A stretch of DNA of 64,000 nt from Aptenodytes patagonicus (GCF_965638725.1 NC_134951.1:310001-374000); one strand, 5' to 3'; counted from the first letter of the stretch, positions 24,801 through 36,894 are shown. The notes: generated by a model from the sequence alone, not told the origin. Made by a program: numbers and translations.

Positions 24801-27800
24801 CCTGGCATTGCTTCGTCACTGCCGGGCACTGCGCCCGGAGCCTTCGGCACTGAATGAGTAACACTAGCACTGCTGGCTGCGCTTTCTCAATGAGCGTGGT
24901 GCAGGGGGAGCCTGCCTGTGCCTAGTGGGAAGGCTGCCCACACAAAGCAGGCAGCCAGCGCTTCTGCTGCGCTGGCCTGGGGTCCTTCACCTGCTGCCAC
25001 CCCCTGCCCCTTCGCTGCTGCGGCCTCGTGGGCTGGCGGGGGCCGCTCTGCTGTTGTGGAGGGGTGTGGTGACTCTCGGGGCCCCAGGGGCAGAGCCTCA
25101 GCCCCTGGGGGCTGTGTTGGTCTGGGGTGGAGGTGGAGCCAGTGACATGGTGGCAGGAGATGCTGCCAGGAGCACGGCAGCTCCGTGGGGCTGCAGAGAC
25201 AGGGCCAGCCCTGCTGGGGCATGTCCAGCCCGGCTGGCCTTGGCTGGGGCCCTGGCTCCTGCCCGGCCTCCTGGGCTGCCTCCAGGCTCTGCCGGCTATC
25301 ACAGCCGTACTGGGCCAGGTCCAGCCCCTGCCCGTGGGCTCCCAGGGGACACGCTGCGGGCCCTGGTCCACGTGGCTGGGGTGAGGGGCTGGGGAGCCAG
25401 GCCTGTGCCTCTCCCCTAGTGCATGCTGGCTGGGGACAGCACCCGCAGGAAGGCATGATCTGGCTGCGAGTGCTGAGGAGGCGGCGGGCACGCTCCCCTG
25501 GCACAGCCTGGGGTCTGCGGCCCTTTGGCTGGGACCTGCTCCCTGCGGTGCTGCTGGGGGCTGTTGCAGAGACACCGATGGCCCCGGGAGAGAGGGGGTG
25601 GGTGGCAGGGGCCAGGCGCTGCTGGGAATGCACCCGGAGCTCTGCCACCCCGAGCATCCTCAGCCTGCCACGTGGTGAGGAACTGCTTGTGGAGACCGCC
25701 TGGGCAGGGCTGGCCCTGAGCTGGCGGCACCCATGGGGCTGCCAGGAGGAGGGGGGATGCTGGGGACACCGCTCCCCGAGACGAGGGCTTGCTGGGTTCA
25801 GGGTTTCCAAGAACAGAGCAGAATGGTAGTGGGGATGGAGACCTGTCTGGGAACCGTCCTGGGAGGAGCAGGGGGAATAAGCGGGGAGCCCACAGAGGCT
25901 GGGGGAAGGAGTGCTGGGCCAGCCAAGTTGCGTCGAAGAGGTTAAGGGTGTAGGATGGAGCAGGAGCTGCCAAAGGCCCAGCTGAGCAGCACCCTGCGGG
26001 GGACGTGCACAGCAGAAGGTCCCTCACACTGATATGGAAACAAGGCGAGGAGCCGTGCCAGCGGCTGGGCAGCAGCGAGAAGCTGGGGCCGGCCCTGGCG
26101 CCTGGCGAACCTCACCTGCCTGTCCTGGCTGCCAGTGGCGGTGGTGCTGCCGGGCGGGAGCAGCACAGGCAGAGAGTGACTTTCCAAGGAAGGGGATCGT
26201 AGTCAGCAGAGTTTGCGCAGCGCTCGGGGAGAGGTTTCCAGGAGCACAAGGCCTGGGCTCGGGAGAGGCCGCAGCAGGCAGCATCCAGGTGGCCTCTGCC
26301 CCAAAAGTCCCAGGTGCTGCAGGCCCTGGGTGACCCATCAGCTCTGTGTCAGGGGCATGGGGAGATGGTGCAGCTGGGCACCATTTCGTCCAGAGACGCT
26401 GTGTCCGGAGAGTGGCCTGAGGCACTTGGCCGCTGTAGGAGGGCCTGTGCCATGGGGCGGGTGCGGGCAGGCTTGGCGCAGGGTGGTGGGGGAGCTGCAT
26501 GCCGGGATGGACCCAGCGGGGCCGGAGCAGGCTGAGGCTTTCCCAGGGTCAGCGGGGCCGCAGGCAGACAGAGGCAGCACTCGGGCAGGAGGACCCGGCT
26601 GTCGGCAGGGCGCTCCGGGGTCTCGCCCTGCCCCGGTGCACTGCAGCTGCCTGAGCGGGCTGTGCTGGTCACAGGGGCACTCATGGGAGCTGGTGACGTG
26701 GTTGCGCAGCAGCTGGTGGAGCGGCGAGGGCTGCACGGGCACCATGGCCCCCGGACCCTGAAGATGATGGCTATCGGCTTCTGCTTTGTGGTGAGTGCTA
26801 GCGTGCGGTGGGCACCTGGGCTCTGCAGCATGCATGTGGTAGGGTGGGATGGAAGGCTGGGATGGAGGGCTGTTTTGGCGGGGTGAGACCATGGTGCCTG
26901 TGTGTGAGCTGGGCCATCCTGGTGCCACCTCCAGCAGCCGCAGGCAGAGCTGGGTTCCCTCGAGGAGGAGCGCCCTGTCCCTGTGCCCAGCTGCGGGTGT
27001 GGGCACCCCTGGCTGCACTGTGGTGTGGGATGGGGCTGGCAGCCTCTGTCCGTGCAGCCCGGGCACCTGTGCCCATCCCTGCCGCTGGTGCCAGCCCCTG
27101 GGGAGGTTTCACTTGGCAGGAGGGTGACTCCACACCCAAGGGTGCAAACATGCTTTGCTCCGCTGTGCACGATGAGGACAGATCCTGACCCATCAGCTCC
27201 TGTGCTCGGGGGTGGGGGTGTTTGGCCCAGTGCCCTGCACTGGTGGCTTGGGCAGGGAGGGCCCTGGGCGGTGCTGGCACAGCTGGGGTCCCACCGCCAT
27301 GGAGCCCTGCCCAGCGTGTTAGGCGTGAAGCCCTGCGGCCACCCCGCTGGAGCAGGCCCTTGGTTGCCCTGTGCTGGTGCTGGTGCTGCCTGGCGGAGTG
27401 CTCTAGGAGGGGCAGGGGGGGCTGCGGGCATTCCTGCATCCACCCTATGCGGGGGGGCTGCCCCACAGCAGTGTGGGGCCCAGTGAGGGAGCGGCACAGT
27501 TCAGGAGGGGAGGCAGGACAGGCCCCAGTCCCTGCGTCCCAGGGCCGGAGCAGGGCCATGTAACCAGCTCTGGAGACCCCCCAGCCCTGACACCCCATGG
27601 CCCGGGAGAGCAGGACGCTGCCCCTCACCACCCAGCTCCTGCAGGGCCCTGTCGTGGGCGGCTGGTACAGGATCCTGGATCAGCTCATCCCGGGGACCAC
27701 AAAAGTCGTGGCTGTGAAGAAGATGGTCCTGGACCAGGTCAGTGCCACGTGGGTGATGGTGCCTGTGCGGGGCTGGTGCAGCAGGACGGTGCAGTAGGTG

Positions 27801-30800
27801 CAGCCACATGCCCATGGGCATGGTTTTCATAGTGCTCCAAGAGCCCCACCTCGGTGCAGCGGCTGCTGAGCAGGGAATGGTGCCCAGGACCTGCTCCATG
27901 GAGTTGCTGGGCTGCAGCACACAGCCCCTGGGGCATCAGGCAGCTCAGCCCTGCAGCCCAGAGTGTCTCCGCTGGCTGCGCTCAGGGGATCCATGGGGAT
28001 CTGTAAGGAGCCGTGAGGATCCATGCTTCACCCTTGCTGCAGCTGTCCCAAGGCTGTTGAGAGCTGCCATCTCCCTTCTCTGAAGCAGAGCACAGGAGGC
28101 CAGGCAGTGCCGTCCCTGGTGTCCCCGCTGTGGAGGGGGAGGTCCTGGGGATGGGGACCCTGGTGCTGCCCTGGCTTCTGCCCTCCTCGTGAGGCCAGGG
28201 CCAGCCCCGATGTGGCAGAGGGCTGGGGCGGACAGGGTTGCAGAGGGGCCACCCTTGGCTTGGTCTTGGACCCTTCCAGAGTCCCCATGGTGGTGCCTGA
28301 CCCTCCATATGGCTCTGTGCTGGGGAGCAGCAGGCCAAATAGCCCCAGGGCATCAGGCAAGCAGGGCCTGTGCCCTCCCGCCCCACCGTGCACTCCCCTT
28401 GCCCTGTGCTGCGGGCCCGGCTCCAAGCACCGCAGGCTCCTCGGCATCAGGCCCCAATTCCTCTCTTGCAGGGGGGATTTGCGCCATGCTTCCTCGGCTG
28501 CTTCCTTGCTATCACGGGGGCGATGAATGGTCTGTCAGCAGAGGAGAACTGGTCCAAGATCCAGCAGGTATGTGCTGCTTCCCCAGGGGGGTGTGGGGCT
28601 GTCGGCAGCCGGGGTGCCTTGGCAGCTCCTCCCGGTGCGCCGGCACTGCTGGCTGCTCCCGTTTGTGGTTGTGCCCATGTCCAGGTGCAGCCCCCTCAGC
28701 ACTGACTGTATGCTCCCAGCTCTGCCATCGCACTCCCGTCCTCATAGCCTGGCTCGCAGCTCTGTTGTGTCCCAGGACCCCAAGCACAGAGCTGGCTCTG
28801 CAGGCACCCCATGGCCGGGGTGGGGAGTTGCTCGCCCCACTGCTGCAGGGCATGGAGCAGCTCTCCGCCTGGCCAGTGCCCAGGGGTGCACGGGGCCAGT
28901 CCTGCCGGGCTCAGTGCTGGGTGCCAGGGCCCTGGGGGCATCGGGTGCCTGGTACTGCTGGTCCTCTGGGTGCTGGTGTCAGGGCTGTTCCCTGTGGCAC
29001 GGCTCTCTGGGGTCCTGCCTGGGCTGGGGCGGCCGCGTGCCTGGTGCCATCCAGCTCCCTGCACGCCGGCCACTCTCCTGGCTGCATCTCCAGAGCCATT
29101 ACCGAGATGGCTCCCATTAGCAGCAATTGCTGGAAACCAGCGCGAAAGCTGAGTCAGTGTGTCCAGAGCGTGAGTCACTGGGGAGCAGGTGACCACCCGC
29201 CACGGGATGAGGCACACCGGGGGTGGTTGCGTAGCTGCCCAGGGGGTGCGCAGCACTGGCACTCACACACCGACGGCTGCCAGGGCTGTGTGTGAAGGGC
29301 CCCAGCCCAGCCGGGCCCTCTGCCCCCAGGCTGTGAGCTGGGGGTGTTGTCCCAGCCCGGCCGTCAACCGCTGCCCCGGGGCCGGAGCTCTGCCTGGTGT
29401 GCCATCAGCCAAAACTCATTCCTCTGCATGCGTGCACCCGCCCCACCAGGCGCTGGCCAGCTGCCCACCAGGCTGCAGGTATGTGCCAGCAGAGACCTTT
29501 CCTGCCCCCAGTCCTGTCCTGGAGCGCAGGGAGCAAATCCTGGGGGAGGACTGAGTTACCTCTTTTTCTCCTGGCTTTGCGAGAGGAGCAGCCAGGGTAT
29601 GAGGTGTTTTGAGACGCCCCAGAGGCACACGTAGGCTGGCCCTTGGCACGGGCAGGACCCCCAAGCAGTCCTGTCTGCCCCAGCTGCATGTTAACCAGTC
29701 GTGCCATGTATCTTGCCTTGCCTCCCCCAGGGAAACCCGCTGGGGCCTGAGCATGGTAGTGGGTGATTCCTGCGAGCCGTGGCTCCCAGCCGGTGCCCTG
29801 CCCTGGGAGGGGGCTGGGCTGGGCTGGGGGCCGGGCAGCGGCGACTGGCAGCCACCTTCACCCCTGGCTTGGGGCGCATCTGTCTCTCCTCACACAGACA
29901 AAGCGTCAGCAGAGCATCCATCACCTCTGCACCCGCTCTCCCCGTCCTGGGCTGCCGGCCAGCACCGCGAGACCAGGCTCCCGGCTGAGTCACGGCCAGG
30001 CTAGATGAGGGACTTGTCCTGCTGCCATGGGGCAGGGCTGCAGCACGGCCGCAGGTGCAGCACGAGGACAGGGCAGTGCCTCGGGCTCCCAGGGCGGCTG
30101 GCCCAGCTTGGTGCCCCTCTCTGTCCCTGCCCCACGGTGCCTGGGAGGGGGCTTGGGGGACACGGGGCCAGATTGCAGCCTGCACCAAGGAGAGCAGCTG
30201 ACTGCCCCTGCCTTGCCTGCTCTGCCCAAGCGTGCAGCAGGCCCTAGCTCATCTCCTGCCCGCTCAGCGCCTTATCCTGGCCCACACCTGCCCCAGCTCT
30301 CCTCCCAGGCTTGCCCAGGCAGAGAGGCCTGTGGCAGCCTGGCCGTGGTACCGTGAGCTATGTCAGCTGCAGGAAAGTCTCTTGGTGGGGATGGAGCAGT
30401 TGTGGCTGCCCTCTCCTTGCCACCCCGTGCTCGCCCCACGTGGGCACGGCTCTGGGAAGAGGGCAGGCAGGCAGGGGCTGCGGGGGGCAGGGGGGATCTG
30501 CCCCGTGCCCAGCTGGAGTGGATGTGGAGTCAGGGGGATCACAGCAGGGGGACAGTGACCCTCTGCATGCTCCCAGCCCCTGCCTGCTGCCCAGCCTGCC
30601 TCCACCTCAGGTCACAGGCATCTTTTTGGAGATGCTCCTGTGCCGTTCCTGCCGGTGCCAGCTGTGGGCCCTGCTGCTGGAGCTGGCCACCCTTGGCAGC
30701 CGCAGCCTCTGCCCATGGCAGCCGGGGCCTCCCCGGGGCTGTGCAAGTGGCTGCCCCTGCCAGGACCATGGCCGGCTGCATGGCAGGGCTGGATGCCTGT

Positions 30801-31310
30801 GGCAGCAGGGTGACTCTGGACACTCACGGCCTCCCTTCTCTCCCAGGACTACACAGACGCCCTGCTGACCAACTACTGCGTAAGTGTTGGCGGCAGCCGC
30901 AGGCGGGTCCGCGCCCCTCCCTGCACCGGTGCCGTGCTGGCCATGCACCCGGCTGGGGCGGCCAGGCCAGGCTCCTCGGTGCCCCTGTCCCTGTCCCCTG
31001 CCTCGGGGGCTGCCGTGGGCTCGGTTGGATGCCCTGAATGCTTGGGCAGAGGTGGGCACGGGGTGGGGGTGCTGGCAGGGCCCCTTCACTGCTGTCTCCT
31101 TCTCTGCCCAGATCTGGCCACCAGTGCAAATCGCAAACTTCTACTTCGTGCCCCTGAAGCACAGGTAGTAACGCAGCCGTGGCCCCGGCTCCCCGGCTTC
31201 TGGAGCCTGTGGCTGTGGACCCTGTCCCCTCTGTCCCCAGGCTGGCCGTCGTCCAGTGCGTTGCCATCGTCTGGAACTGCTACCTCTCCTGGAAGGCAAA
31301 TCGGATGTGA
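21806..31310 (+). CDS. MPV17: MPV17, mitochondrial inner membrane protein, seven coding exons
   Basis: Coding exons 21806-21878, 26675-26790, 27645-27737, 28472-28567, 30847-30879, 31112-31164, 31241-31310 join in frame to 177 residues (human 176). The product matches the Mpv17/PMP22 family throughout: LWRGCGRLL at the start, [66 protein letters not shown], and the signature [18 protein letters not shown] near the C-terminus. Four hydrophobic segments are expected. The family member acts as a channel of the inner mitochondrial membrane and is needed for mitochondrial DNA and nucleotide supply. Intron 1 is 4.8 kb and holds no recognisable gene. It lies head-to-tail 66 bases behind the CAD poly(A) signal; in human the two genes are not adjacent. 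Confidence 0.95.
21879..26674 (+). other. MPV17 intron 1: no gene recognised
   Basis: A 4.8-kb intron. Long antisense frames (for example 23767-24870) are composition artefacts without family resemblance. One short sequence of note is ATTGCCTGGCAAC at about 23245-23257, which resembles an RFX X-box palindrome inside an unusually AT-rich patch (ATTTTTATCCAATTTGATGG). Confidence 0.5.
29150..29992. promoter_or_regulatory. Cluster of three TGAGTCA sites in MPV17 intron 4
   Basis: TGAGTCA occurs at 29150-29156, 29171-29177 and 29986-29992. The first sits in GCTGAGTCAG, close to a Maf recognition element. A homeobox-like CATTAG and an E-box CAATTG lie within 40 bases upstream. Site clustering suggests an AP-1/Maf/NRF-type enhancer; this is inference from motif density. 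Confidence 0.35.
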
Positions 31311-31900
31311 GGGGGAAGCCATGTCCCCTCCCTGCCGCTCCTGCCCACCTGCTGCCTGACTCTGCCCCACCTCTGGAGCCCTGGCAGCACCCATCCCGCT
31401 CTGTCCTCGGGGGACCTCATCGCCTGCAGCTATGGCCCTCACTGCTCACAGGGACATGCAGAGGAGAAGATGGCGATGGGTCTACCCTGAGACAGGCCAG
31501 TGCCTGGGGCTGCTCCAGGTCCAGCAGCCTGCTGTGCCATGGGGCAGCTCTGCCCCTTGATGCACTTTTCTGTCCAGGCTCATGCATCTCCCCAGCCCGT
31601 GGCCCCACACACGGGGTGGTCCTGCTGCAGCGTTGGTCTGTCCTTCCCCAGTGGCAGGTCCCAGGGAGGGTGAGGAGCCAGAGCAGTGGGTGCTGGTGCA
31701 GGCCCCAGCCCAGTGGTGCTGTGTGTTGGGCACTGCCCCGCTCGGAGCTGGGGTCGGTGCTGCCTGCCCCACCCCGGGCTGCCTGCCCTGGGCTGCCTGC
31801 CCCGTGCCTGCAGCTCTGCAGCACCCACTGCTGCAGTTTGGGTGCGCTGCCTCTAAAAACAGGTTTCTCTGCAGCCCTGCTGCGGACAGTTGGCACACCT

Positions 31901-31906
31901 AATAAA
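31901..31906 (+). terminator. MPV17 poly(A) signal AATAAA
   Basis: AATAAA lies 591 bases after the MPV17 stop codon, with a T-rich stretch (GGTTTTTTTCCCTGTT) just downstream, as expected for a cleavage site. The 3' UTR would be about 0.6 kb. Confidence 0.75.
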
Positions 31907-31925
31907 TGGTTTTTTTCCCTGTTGA

Positions 31926-34796
31926 TTCTCGTGATGCTTGAGCTCGTGGCCCTCTATCCCACACTGGGGTCTGTGCAGAAGTGGTTTCAGGCCAATCATT
32001 CCCATGCTCGCGGAGCTGCTGGCAGCCCTCCTATCCCCTTGGTGGGGTGGGGACCCAGAGCTGCTCTCCCAGCCGGCAGGCAGGTGAGCAGGGCCTTGGG
32101 GCAGGGGCAGAGTGACGGCTCTGCTCTCTGCCTGTTCCCTGAGAAGCCGTGTGCGCAGCCATGGTGCTGGCATCGTGCATGGAGCTGGGGCACCGCAGTG
32201 GCTGAGCAGCTCAGGTTGCTGGGGGTGGGCACCCTGGCTGTCTCAGTGAGGGGAGGGGGGGTCTGGCAGAGGGTGGATGGTGGCTTAGGGGGTCACCAGG
32301 TCCCACTGTGGCTGTTTCATGGGGTGTGATGGTGCCTCCACTGCTGCTGGGCAGTGGGACAGGGTGAGCTGCACCCAGGGGACACAGGCGCTGGGTGCAG
32401 GATCCTCCCAGGGCTCACAGCATGCTTGATGCAGGGCTGTGCATCAAAGGGGAGGATGCAGGAAGGGTCTGGGTGAGGGCTGAAGCTGGGGCTGTAATGG
32501 GGCCACATCTACCTGTGCCTTGTCCGGGATGAGCCTGCCTGTCCTGCCTGTGAGGAGTCCCATGACGCTGCCGTCTGCCTGCATTGCTGCCTCATGGTGA
32601 CATGCATCCAGGCTCATCCTACACGGGCAGTGAGCAGACATGATCCAGCTCACGCAGCGCCCTGCCCGGCACGTCCTGACCAGGGTCTCCAGAGCAGAGC
32701 TGGTGGGACGACGCTGGCTAATCTTGCCCAGGGGCCTGAGCCCCGGCACCCTCAGCTGTGCTGCTGCAGCCCCGAGCAGCTGGATGGAGCCATCCCTGTG
32801 CGCTGCCAGCACGAGGCTGGGCTCTGCCAACCAGCTGCCGTCATGGCACTTGCTGAGGGGGATGCACTGTCCTTCCTCCTTCCAGCCCACATAGAGCCTG
32901 CTCCATGCTGCCCTCGCACATCCGCCCTGACACTGGCTCATACCAGCTGGGCAGGGGCTGGCCCCGCTCTGGCCCCGGGTGTGGGTGCAGTTCCAGGCAG
33001 ACGGGTGCAACCCAAAGCACAGGGGAGCTGAAACCTGCACAGGATCCCGGTGCACCCTGATGGGGATGGAGCCCCAGAGCCCGCCCAGCTGCCTGGCCCT
33101 CAGTACCTGAGGGATGGGAAGGGGCTGCAGCTGCAGCCGTCTGACAGCACTGTGGAGTAGTACTTGGCTGCGGGGCTGGGGCTGTGCAATGGGGCTGTGC
33201 ATGGATGGCACTGGGGCTTTGGGGGGCTGGGCCCAGCCTGGCCTCAGGCACTGTGCAGGGCTGTGGGGCTTGGCCCAGGCTCTCCCCAGCCCACGGGGTG
33301 GGTGCTGGTCATCAGAGGCTGTGGATGGCAGGAGTTTGCAGCCCTGATGCACTGAGCCTCTCACAGCTGCATCTGGGGGTGCAGAAGGCCCTGGTATGTC
33401 AGCAGCAAGCGAGCTGTGAGTATGGCACGAGCAGGACGCTTGTCCCTGGGAGCAGCCAGTCCCACGACCTGGGGGCTGCCAGGGCTGGGGGGGGGTTGAG
33501 CCCAGCCCCTGCTGAGGGCTCTGCCCTAGAGCCACAGGGAGGTGGTGCCAGGTGCCAGCCTTCACGCTGGATCCACATCACGGGTGCATGGCACCGTGTG
33601 CTGCCTCGCTGAAGGCAGGGCTGTTCCCACCACCCCTGTGCAGCCCAGTGTGGGACGCGCTGTGCAAGAGGCCATGCTGAGCCTCTGTCCCCAGGCTCTG
33701 CCTAACGCCGGCACCGTGGAAATAGCCCACTCTGGGCCCATCTTGGCACCTGCACCAGCATTGGCCCTGGGCATCAGCTCGGTTCCCCTCCGCCTGCAGA
33801 CAGAGGCACAGGGCTGCCAGGCAGGGCCGCAGCACTGCAAGGGGGCCTGCAGGCAGCGGTGTGGTGCACCCGCATCTACCTCACCTTTTGGCAGCAGCGG
33901 CCGGTGCCCCGGACTGGAACATCCTGCATGCAGCACAGTGCTGTCGGCTCCGGTGCCTTTGCTCTATGAGTCACAGAATTTGGCTGGTGGTGCCTCGGTG
34001 CTGCTCAGGGCTGTCTGCAGCGCCCGGCCCCGGCAGTTTGACCTCGGCACCGCGAGCTCTGCCCAGGCCACGGTGCCTCCAGGCCCCGCCACAGCCAGGT
34101 CCTGTGTGCTCCACCCGTGCCCGTCCTGTGCCAGTGGGTGCTGGCGGCCGGGGTTCCCCCCCCCCCACCCAGAGACGGCCCCACCGCTGCACCCGGTGCC
34201 TGCCCAGGACGTCGCTGCTCGACGCGGCCGCTGGGCCCGGCCCACCCGGAGGATCCCACGCCGAGGAGCCGCGGGTCAGCCCGATCCGCCTGCCCGGCGC
34301 AGCTCACCGGCACACGGGGCTCGAGCCGGCCCCGGGGCCCTGCCCGCCGCGGGGACAGCCGGCCCGCCCGTGTCCCGGTGCCCCGGCCCGCGCTCTCCCG
34401 GCGGGTCCCGGCCCTTCAGCACCGCGGACAGCGGCACCGCTGGGGCCGAGCCCGGGCGGCGCTTGGTGAACGGGGCCGGGAGGGGTGCGGGCAGCGCCGG
34501 GAGGTGGAGCGGGGCGAACCGGGGGTGCCGGGGAGACCCGGGGGGCCGGGAGGCAGCACGCCCGGCGGCTCCCAGCCCAGGGCACCTGCCGGAACCGGCC
34601 CCGCCGCGCCCCTCCGGGTGGGCGCCGGAACGGAACGGGGTTCGCGGGCCCCGAGACCGGGGAGAGCAGGGCATGCCCCGCTGCCCCGCCGTCCCACAGC
34701 CCGGCGCTCACTCCCGCCGCCGGGTACCCCGCTCCCCGCCGCCGTCCCGGTGCCCCTCCCGCTCCCGCCCCCCGCCGGTCGGTGCGTGCCCGGCGT
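31926..34796. other. Intergenic region MPV17-UCN, with an unexplained minus-strand open frame
   Basis: No gene is firmly recognised. On the minus strand a 373-codon frame runs from 33565 to 32444. Its middle part includes LCFGLHPSAWNC, YVGWKEEGQCIPLSKC and SLVLAAHRDGSIQLL, which look more protein-like than the neighbouring composition artefacts and faintly recall a WD-repeat blade. No splice-defined gene could be built around it. From about 33900 on the sequence becomes the CpG island in front of UCN. Confidence 0.35.
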
Positions 34797-34828
34797 TGAC
34801 GTCAGCCCGAACTCCCGGACCTATATAA
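34797..34828 (+). promoter_or_regulatory. UCN core promoter: CRE and TATA box
   Basis: A perfect palindromic CRE, TGACGTCA (34797-34804), lies 17 bases before a TATA box, TATATAA (34822-34828). Transcription would start near 34853. CREs close to the TATA box also occur in mammalian UCN and CRH promoters and make them responsive to cAMP and CREB. Here the arrangement is seen directly; the response is inferred. Confidence 0.85.
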
Positions 34829-34852
34829 CCACCGGCCGCGCCGCCGGCTCAG

Positions 34853-35762
34853 CTCCCGCGGGACGGATCGCGCTCCGCTCCACCGCCAGCGCACCGGCGG
34901 GGGACAGGGGACAGGGGACAGCGCACCGGGTACGGGACGGTGCATGGGTACGGGGCGGCGCACGGGACGGGGTCAGCGCCGCGGGCAGGCGCCGGTGCAG
35001 GGGACCGGGGAGGGCGCAGCGCGTACGGGACGGTGAGGGCGGCCGGGGAGGGGGCACCGCACTCGGGACGGCCCCACGGTGGGCCGGTCCCCGCGCTGCC
35101 GGCTTCCCTCTCGCTGCCGGGTACGCGATTCCCCTCGGGTCCCCCGGTCCCTGGAGCCGCCCCGGTGCCCCGGTCTCTCCCCGTTGCGCTGAGCCCCCGG
35201 CCCCGCAGGTGTGGACGGAGCCGAGGATGCGGCGGGCGCTGCTCACCCTCCTGCTGCTGCTCGCCCGCCCGCAGCCCGCCACCGCCCGCCCCGCGCGCCC
35301 CGACGGCTCCGTCCCGGCGGCCGCGGCCGGGACCGAGGCGCGGGGCCGCCCGCTCTGGCCGCCGCTGGCGCCGCCGCCCCTGGAGCCGTGGCGGGCGCGA
35401 CGGGACGAGCCGCCGCTCTCCATCGACCTCACCTTCCACCTCTTGCGGCACCTCCTGCTGCTCGCCCGAGCCCAGAGCCAGCGCGCCCGCGCCGACAGCA
35501 ACCGCCTCATCCTCGACGCCGTGGGGCGCTGAGAGCCCCCCCGGGCCCCCCCGGGCCCCCACCGGGGCTGCGCCGAGGTCCGGCCACCGTCTCAACCTCC
35601 ACGCCGTGGACCGCTCGGCGCTGCACCGGCAAACTCACCGGCACCGGCACTGGCACCAGGCTGCGCCTGCTGCACCCGCCTCATCCTCGGCGCTGGGGCA
35701 AGTGGGCGCGGTACCGGCCCCTGCACGGCCCCGGGACGGGTCCGCACCGATTTTGTAATAAA
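34853..35762 (+). CDS. UCN: UCN, urocortin precursor (single coding exon 35227-35532)
   Basis: The coding exon (101 residues) starts MRRALLTLLLLLARP, a signal peptide of about 20 residues, followed by a short proline/alanine-rich cryptic region. After the RARR cleavage site comes the mature peptide, starting DEPPLSIDLTFHLLRHLLL and ending NRLILDAV, then Gly-Arg, giving the amidation signal. Family peptides are C-terminally amidated 40-41-mers that activate CRF receptors 1 and 2. The prohormone is shorter than human UCN (124 residues). As in mammals, the first exon is non-coding and the acceptor before exon 2 is at about 35208 (CCCCGCAG). The intron donor is uncertain (candidate GTACGG sites near 34930-34960). 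Immediate upstream sequence is extremely GC-rich. Confidence 0.93.
35757..35762 (+). terminator. UCN poly(A) signal AATAAA
   Basis: AATAAA 225 bases after the UCN stop, followed by a GT-rich stretch. The short 3' UTR contains CGCCTCATCCTCGGCGCTGG (about 35679-35697), a near copy of the coding CGCCTCATCCTCGACGCCGT (35503-35522), suggesting a small internal duplication. Confidence 0.85.
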
Positions 35763-36495
35763 ACGTGGTGGAAACCCGAGGCGTGAGCGAGTGCGGGGCG
35801 GGGGGGGCGGCCCGGGCTGCGCGGGGACGGGCTTACCGGGAACGGGGGATGGGTTCACCGGGGCCGAGGGGACGGGCTCACCGGGGACAAGGGGACGGGC
35901 TGAGCAGAGCTGGGACGGGGCCGTGCGGGAGCAGCTGGGCGGGCAGCACCGAGCAGGCCTGGGGGACGGGGCTGCGTGTGTCGCTGGGTGGGGGGGGACG
36001 TACCGTGGTCTCCGTGGGGGAAGGAGCTCCCAGCCCCTGAGGCGAGGCAGCCGTGGGTGTGGTGGGAAGTGAAGGGCACAGAGCAATGGGAACAGTGGGT
36101 GCCTCGCCACCAATGAGCAGGGCAAAGAGGTGTTGCACCCACATGTGGACACTGGGGGACATGAGGGGGAGGAACCAGAGTTCTGCGTGTGGCAACCCCC
36201 CCCAGAGCTGCTGTCAGAACACTCCAACAGGGTGGGGCAGCTCGTGGGGCTGGGGACTGTGGGGGATGGATACAGGACCTTCAGGAGGGGCATGGCCGCC
36301 CCGTGCAGGAGCACTGTAATGTGGGGGGCTCCTCCGTGGGACACTCAGTGCTGCTGAGCACTGGTGGGTCAGGACTGGAGCAGAGGGCAGGGCGGGGGAC
36401 ACTGTGGTGGGACTTGTTTCAGACCCCCGATCAAGAGGAGGACATGGATGAAGCTTTCCTGAGACAGCTGGGGGAGGTTCAGGCTCCTCATGGGT
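35763..36495. other. Spacer after UCN, tandem-like start, no gene recognised
   Basis: The first 130 bases repeat units such as GGGACGGGCTCACCGGG and GGGACAAGGGGACGGGCT. The remainder has no recognisable coding, RNA or repeat feature. UCN and TRIM54 are convergent across this gap. Confidence 0.4.
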
Positions 36496-36635
36496 GGCCC
36501 TGGTCCTCACAGGGGCCTTCAACCTGATCTAGTTGAAGATGTCCCTGCTCATTGCAGGGGAGTTGGACTAGATGACCTTTAAAGGTCCCCTTCCAACCCA
36601 AACCATTCTATGGTTCGATGATTCTATGATAACCT
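36496..36635 (+). mobile_element. CR1 LINE 3' end fragment
   Basis: Typical CR1 tail in plus orientation: GTTGGACTAGATGACCTTTAAAGGTCCCCTTCCAACC, then TTCTATGGTTCGATGATTCTATGA with the short terminal repeats characteristic of CR1. Heavily 5'-truncated. Confidence 0.85.
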
Positions 36636-36894
36636 CCTGATACCTACTAGAAGGGCAGCACAGCAGACTGGAGCAGTGAAGGAGGTTTCTGAAGGGTGCT
36701 TGGGGATGTGATGGTGGCAGCTGTGAGGCAGTGGAGGTCAGCACCCAGGCGACAGGCAGGAACGCAGGCAGCAGGGTGCAGCCCCTGGACTTCAAGTGAG
36801 CCAATTTCAGTGACCTGGTAGGTGAGGTCTGGCAGGAGGTGGCTCCAAAGGACGAAGGAGTTGAAGGAAGCTGGGAGGCCTTTGAGGACAGGCT

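Noticed and set aside
23767-24870. 367-codon minus-strand frame in MPV17 intron 1
   Set aside because: Low-complexity composition, no splice context or homology; typical chance frame in GC-rich avian intron.
32444-33565. Assignment of the minus-strand frame to GTF3C2 (a WD-repeat neighbour of MPV17 in human)
   Set aside because: GTF3C2 lies on the other side of MPV17 in human, and no convincing match to remembered GTF3C2 sequence was seen. Kept as unassigned.
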